Assembly (NCBI GenBank): GCA_951812665.1
Contig: CATOST010000025.1
Location: 1-64,000 of the forward strand
Length of the DNA stretch: 64,000 nucleotides
DNA from: an uncultured Acidobacteriota bacterium
GTDB taxonomy: Bacteria > Acidobacteriota > UBA6911 > RPQK01 > JAJDTT01
Reading direction: 5' to 3'
Within the stretch, counting starts at the first letter, position 1. Every line of letters begins with the position of its first letter. A program made the position numbers and the translations under genes. The notes beneath the pieces are model-generated. The model made no database searches and was not told the DNA's origin. It saw nothing but the letters and a program-made list of their open reading frames with translations. Below, in pieces: positions 60,354-64,000 of the stretch.

Positions 60354-61308
60354 TCAGGTCGTGTCGAGGGATTCTCCCGGAGACACGGCTCCCGCCCTCT
60401 CGGTGATTGGGAGATAGTCCCGGATGCTCCGGTTCTCGTCGAAGTTGAGGGCGTGTTTTCTGTACCTCGCGGTCTGGTCCAGGTCGCACTGGGCCACCAC
60501 CAGTTCGTCCTCCAACGTGGTTGCCATGGCCACGATCTCTCCCTCCGGCGAGATGATGCAGCTCTGGCCGATCTGGCTCACCCCCGCTTCGACGCCGGCC
60601 TTGGCAACGCCCACCACCCAGACGCCGTTCTGGTAGGCGCCCGCCTGCATGCAGAGCAGGTTGTGAAACCGGGCCAACGGCGCCTTCCCGGGACGGTCGG
60701 GCCACGAGTCGGGGGTGTTGTATCCCAGCAGAATCAACTCGGCGCCTCGCAGCGCCAGCACCCGGTAGGTCTCGGGCCAGCGGCGATCGTAGCAGGTGCA
60801 CAGACCCACGACTCCGCCGAAGGCGCGCCAGGTTCGAAACCCAAGGTTCCCCCGATCGAAATAGTACTTCTCCAGGTTCTGGTACCGGTCCCCGGGTTGG
60901 AACTCGGCGTTTCCAGGCAGGTGGATCTTCCGGTACTTGCCGATGATCCAGCCGTCCTTGCCCACCAGGATCGAGGTGTTGTAGCGGCGCGCCTGACCGT
61001 CCTCCCGGGTCAACTCGGCGTAGCCCAAGTGGAACCCGAGGCCCAGTTCCTTGGCCTCGTCGAACAGTCTTTGCGTCTCCGGTCCCGGCATCTCCCGCTC
61101 GAACCAGGCGTCGATTTCGTCCTCGTCTTCCATGTGCCAGTGCGCGAAGAAAGCCGTCAGGGCCACTTCCGTGAAAACCACCAGGTCGCAAACCGAGGCG
61201 GCTCGCCTCCCGCATCTGGGAGAGCAGCCGTTCGACGACGTCTCCCCGGGTTTCGGAACGGGAAACGGGTCCGGACTGGGCTGCGGCAACGGTCAGGATT
61301 CGTGGCAT
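60354..61308 (-). pseudogene. N-carbamoyl-D-amino-acid hydrolase (nitrilase superfamily), one frameshift
   Basis: The first 35 codons (from ATG 61308: MPRILTVAAAQSGPVSRSET, then RGDVVERLLSQMREAS) and the rest (CDLVVFTEVALTAFFAHWHM onward) are in different frames, joined near 61190 by a one-base shift. The main part shows the carbon-nitrogen hydrolase triad: Glu in FTEVAL, Lys in KYRKIHLPGNAEF and Cys in GLCTCYDRRWPETYRVLAL. Overall it matches bacterial N-carbamoyl-D-amino-acid amidases of about 304 residues. These cleave N-carbamoyl-D-amino acids to D-amino acids in hydantoin use. No hydantoinase is nearby. Confidence 0.82.
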
Positions 61309-61406
61309 GGTCTTCAGCCGTCAAGATGGCGCAAGTCAAGCGCTTGGCGCAAGTCGGATCTGGATTGAGCCACGCCGGGGAGCAGTTCGCGAAACCTTCG
61401 TATACA

Positions 61407-61873
61407 ATGGCTTGGATGCTCGCCGTGCTGGTTCTTCCCGCTTGCCTGCTTCTCGCCGTCTCGGGCGCGTTCGGCGCCGACGAGGAAGCCTTGAAGCGGA
61501 TCGAATCGAACATGAAGTGCCTCTGCGACTGCCCCCCTACTTGGTGGGAGACTGCGGAGACGAGTGCGGCCCTGCTCCACAGATCAGAGCCAACATCCAG
61601 CAGTTGCTGGCCAGCGGGATGACGGAGGAGCAGGTCTTTGCGAATACGAAAAAGAGTTCGGTCCCAAAATCTATGGGCTCCCAAACCCGAGGGATTCAAT
61701 CTCGTGGCCTGGGTTCTCCCCTTCGTCGTCCTGACCTGCGGCGGCGTGGTGGTCGTCGTCTTCCTCAAAAACCGGAAAGAGCCCGAGCCGGGTCCAAGAC
61801 CCGCCGACGCCGATCCCTGTCCGCCAAGCACCGCAAGATGCTGAACCGGGAACTGCGGAGTAAGGCCCGGTGA
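61407..61873 (+). pseudogene. ccmH: cytochrome c maturation protein CcmH-like, multiply frameshifted
   Basis: Pieces in three frames assemble into a CcmH/CycL protein. They are a signal/anchor start (MAWMLAVLVLPACLLLAVSG), ALKRIESNMKCLCDCPP, GDCGDECGPAPQIRANIQQL, LASGMTEEQVFA, EKEFGPKIYGLPKP, then the transmembrane PEGFNLVAWVLPFVVLTCGG and the tail KHRKMLNRELRSKAR. At least four indels are needed. CcmH proteins reduce apocytochrome c haem-binding cysteines; the usual LRCxxCQ is replaced by MKCLCDC, a variant form. No other ccm gene is visible. Confidence 0.72.
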
Positions 61874-61889
61874 CGCGGGGACGCCTATT

Positions 61890-63071
61890 CCGGCGCCCTT
61901 CCGACCCATCGAAACTGATGGAGACCCCGCTGACCTCCCGGCGTGGCTTGTTCTCTTGGGAGCCATCCCGGCTGCCGTCTGGCTGGCGGGGGGATGGCTC
62001 CTCTCCAACCGGATCCGCCGCCGGGTTCTGGAGCCCACGACCCGGGCAGGCGCGCGACCGCTTGAGGTGCTGGAGGTCGAGTCGGACCGTGTGACCTTGG
62101 GAGTCCTTCCGGAGACCGGCTCCAGCCGCCGCTGGCGACAGGATGGTCTCTGGGGTCTGCGCTGGCCGGACGGCTACGCCCAGACCGGCGAGATTTTGCA
62201 TCTCGGGAAGAGGAAGGTGACTCGAAGCCTTCGTCTTTTGAACGGAGATCCGGCGCCCGGCACCCGGGTGAAACTCACCAGCTTCGCCTTTCCCGACGAC
62301 CCGGGAGACGCCTTCGGTTTGCCGGTCCAACCGCTCCGGTACCGCTCACCACTGGGGCGATTCCCTGCCTGGTCGACCGCCGGTTGCCGCTCCACCTGGG
62401 TCATCTTCGTCCACGGAAAGCGAGCCGCACCGCCAAGCAGCGCCCTTCGTTCCTATCCCCTGCTGAAGGTGCGTCGGATCTGGATTTCCTGGCTTGGTCA
62501 TCTCCTATCGAAACGATCTGGAGGCCGAGCCCGCCCCGGACGGACGCCACTGGTACGGACTCACCGAGTGGGAGGATCTGGAAGGAGCCGCCCCGCCACG
62601 CGCTGGAGTCCGGGGCCCAAGACCTGGTCCTGGTCGGCTACAGCATGGGCGGGTCCCTGGTCATGAGCTTCCTGCAGCAATCGGACCTCGCTCGGTCCGT
62701 CAATGGAGTCATTCTGGACTCACCGGTCCTGGATCTTGAGGCAACGTTGGACTTCGCCGCCCAAAACAGGGGGTATCCCAGGATCTTTCGCCACGCGGCG
62801 AAAACCCTGGCTCGAGTTCGTTTCGGGGTCCCATGGAAGGAGTTGAATTACGTCAGGAACACGGACACCTACAGGCGCCTACGCTGGTTTTCCATGGGGC
62901 GCGGACACCCTGGTTCCGCTACGAACCAGTCATCTGCTGGCCCGCTCTCGCCCCGATCTGGTCCGGTGCGAGACATTTCCCGGCGCCTCCCACGGTCGGG
63001 CCTGGAACCTGGATCCGGACCGGTACGAACGGGTCGCCCGGGAGTTTCTGGAGACCGTATCGAGCGCCTAA
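61890..63071 (+). pseudogene. membrane-anchored alpha/beta-hydrolase, multiply frameshifted
   Basis: Reading across frames gives DLPAWLVLLGAIPAAVWLAG (transmembrane anchor), VLEVESDRVTLGV, WVIFVHGKRA (oxyanion HG), ALRSYPLLKVASDL, LVISYRNDLEAEPAPDGRHW, then GAQDLVLVGYSMGGSLVMSF (nucleophile Ser). GVILDSPVLDLEATLDFAAQ, GADTLVPLRTSHLLARS (acid) and PGASHGRAWNLDPDRY (His) follow. At least five frame changes are required between about 62420 and 62910; the part 62590-62880 is in one frame. Triad and order fit an alpha/beta-hydrolase of about 385 residues. The true start is uncertain. Confidence 0.65.
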
Positions 63072-63251
63072 CCCGAATATGTCACCAGATAGATAGACAG
63101 AGGCCGAAATCGCGGGCCGGTGTTGCGTCGCCGAGGGCCGGAGTCGCGATGAACAGGCCGCCGTGGAACAGCAGTTGCGGCCAATACTCGCGGAGGATGA
63201 ACGGCCAGAGCTAAGCCTTCGACGTGTACCGGGAACAGGAGATCGATCACT

Positions 63252-63513
63252 ATGAAAGCACGTGAGTTCGACAGGAAATTTGATGCGGGAGAGGATGTTG
63301 GTGGCCATGCGACTGGTCGAAAGCAAAACGCCCGAACGAGCGGATAAAGCGGGTGAATGTGGACTTCCCGGCCTGGGTTGTGCCGGACTGGACCGTCAGG
63401 CCCGGCACTTTGGCGTGACCCGCCAGGCGCTCATCAAGTTGTGGATCGCGGAACGGTTGGTTAGAGTGACGCGGCAACCGGACCTGAAGGCGAACTCGGG
63501 CCCGGCGTCCTGA
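63252..63513 (+). pseudogene. BrnA/CopG-like antitoxin remnant, frameshifted
   Basis: ATG 63252 opens MKAREFDRKFDAGEDV, the start of BrnA-type antitoxins. Another frame gives KRVNVDFPAWVV (ribbon of the ribbon-helix-helix), and a third LDRQARHFGVTRQALIKLWI then AERL. At least two shifts separate them. BrnA normally pairs with the BrnT RNase encoded just upstream, but I could not recognise BrnT in 63072-63251. AGGAG lies upstream of the ATG. Confidence 0.6.
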
Positions 63514-63547
63514 TGCCGTTGACGTGGACGTAGAGCAGGAAGAGAGC

Positions 63548-64000
63548 ATGAAGCTGGAAGATCTCCAGACCAACGCCACGGTGCTGGGCATCCTGTCCGA
63601 CGGCCTTGCGCCGTAGGCGGGAGCGGCTGGAGAGTCGACTGCATGAGTTGGAAGTCCTGCAACGTGGGGGTCAGGTTGCGAGCGCATTCGTCACTGCCGG
63701 GATCGAGCTCGATCCGGAAGATGTCGAGGACCTGCAAGCCTGCTGGGGGAGATCTTCACAGCCGGCGGGTTGGCCGGCCAGATCGCGGAACCGGATGTCC
63801 CTTACGGCGCGGGTGAGATCCCACGCCCCAAATCCTCTCCGCGCCAGAAACTCGTCATCTTCACAGAGCATCGGGACACGCTGAGTTATTTACACGATCG
63901 GATTACGACCTTGCTGGGGCGCGTGGATGCCGTGGTTCTGATTCACGGCAGCATAGGCCGCGAGGATCGACTCAAGGCGCAGGAAGCGTTCCGGCACGAT
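63548..64000 (+). pseudogene. SNF2/RapA-like helicase remnant with internal deletions, running off the window
   Basis: ATG 63548 (GGAAGAG upstream) begins MKLEDLQTNATVLGILSDGL, the conserved opening of large bacterial SNF2-type helicases found in defence islands. The frame stops at 63615. A further frame shows RRRERLESRLHELEVL, then EIFTAGGLAGQIAEPD, and from about 63845 KLVIFTEHRDTLSYLHDRIT followed by LIHGSIGREDRLKAQEAF, the second RecA-like domain. Intact relatives have about 900-1100 residues, so over half of the gene, including Walker A and B, is missing in only 450 bp. It continues beyond the right edge. Confidence 0.6.

Noticed and set aside
63072..63251. BrnT toxin upstream of the BrnA remnant
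   Set aside because: Frames here (for example AAVEQQLRPILAEDERPELS) do not resemble BrnT, so no toxin is called.

Overview
The window is high-GC, densely coded bacterial DNA from a Gram-negative organism: it encodes a phosphate-selective porin, several lipoproteins and secreted beta-propeller proteins. No rRNA or tRNA gene was found, so the lineage is inferred. Large FG-GAP/VCBS propeller proteins, a PQQ-type propeller, a DD-motif GH32-like secreted protein, an actinobacterial-type ferrochelatase with a C-terminal cysteine cluster, and a CcmH-like protein suggest Acidobacteriota or a relative, possibly an uncultured marine or host-associated one. This assignment is moderate at best.

Layout. 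1-1230: remains of a defence island (zeta-toxin fragment, lone HicB antitoxin, HsdR N-terminus fused to an HsdS-like piece). 1.3-5.8 kb: YjhG/YagF sugar-acid dehydratase and an EhuBCD ectoine-type uptake system without its ATPase. 5.8-9.2 kb: eboD-eboE-eboC, a core of the ebo metabolite-traffic cluster. 9.4-13.2 kb: DUF423 protein with a TIGR04283 glycosyltransferase, a beta-hydroxyacid dehydrogenase and SppA. 13.3-15 kb: panB-panC. 15-21.6 kb: a MerR/B12-type regulator, M20 peptidase and queF, ispH, ferrochelatase and an acyl-CoA ligase. 21.6-27.5 kb: FAD oxidase, ilvD, DUF1801, a membrane protein and a PQQ propeller. 27.8-33.5 kb: a complete phosphate locus (porin, pstS, pstC, pstA, pstB, phoU) behind a likely PHO box. 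33.6-46.7 kb: DNA polymerase II, an MFS carrier, an exported FAH-fold protein, an NhaC-type antiporter, an SDR, an M20 deacylase and a GH32-like protein. 46.7-54.7 kb: an FG-GAP protein, a ribose-type ABC transporter and an SDR. 54.8-59.1 kb: a 39-residue membrane protein, an SDR and a second FG-GAP protein.

From about 58.6 kb to the end nearly every gene is broken by small frameshifts (FG-GAP 3' end, esterase, N-carbamoyl-D-amino-acid hydrolase, CcmH, an alpha/beta hydrolase, a BrnA-like antitoxin, a SNF2-type helicase remnant), whereas 1.3-58.6 kb is intact. This could be real decay or a locally poor consensus.

The most unusual feature is in two gaps between convergent genes. In each, a palindromic intergenic element is tandemly duplicated together with the last codons and stop codon of a neighbouring gene: 103/118-bp units after the sugar permease at 53.4-53.9 kb, and a 78-bp unit after an SDR at 42.4-42.55 kb. 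Other short hairpin elements are scattered through the window, and a 97-nt near-perfect palindrome lies between the ferrochelatase gene and ispH. Promoters repeatedly show an extended -10 (TGNTANANT), often so close to the start codon that leaderless mRNAs are expected.
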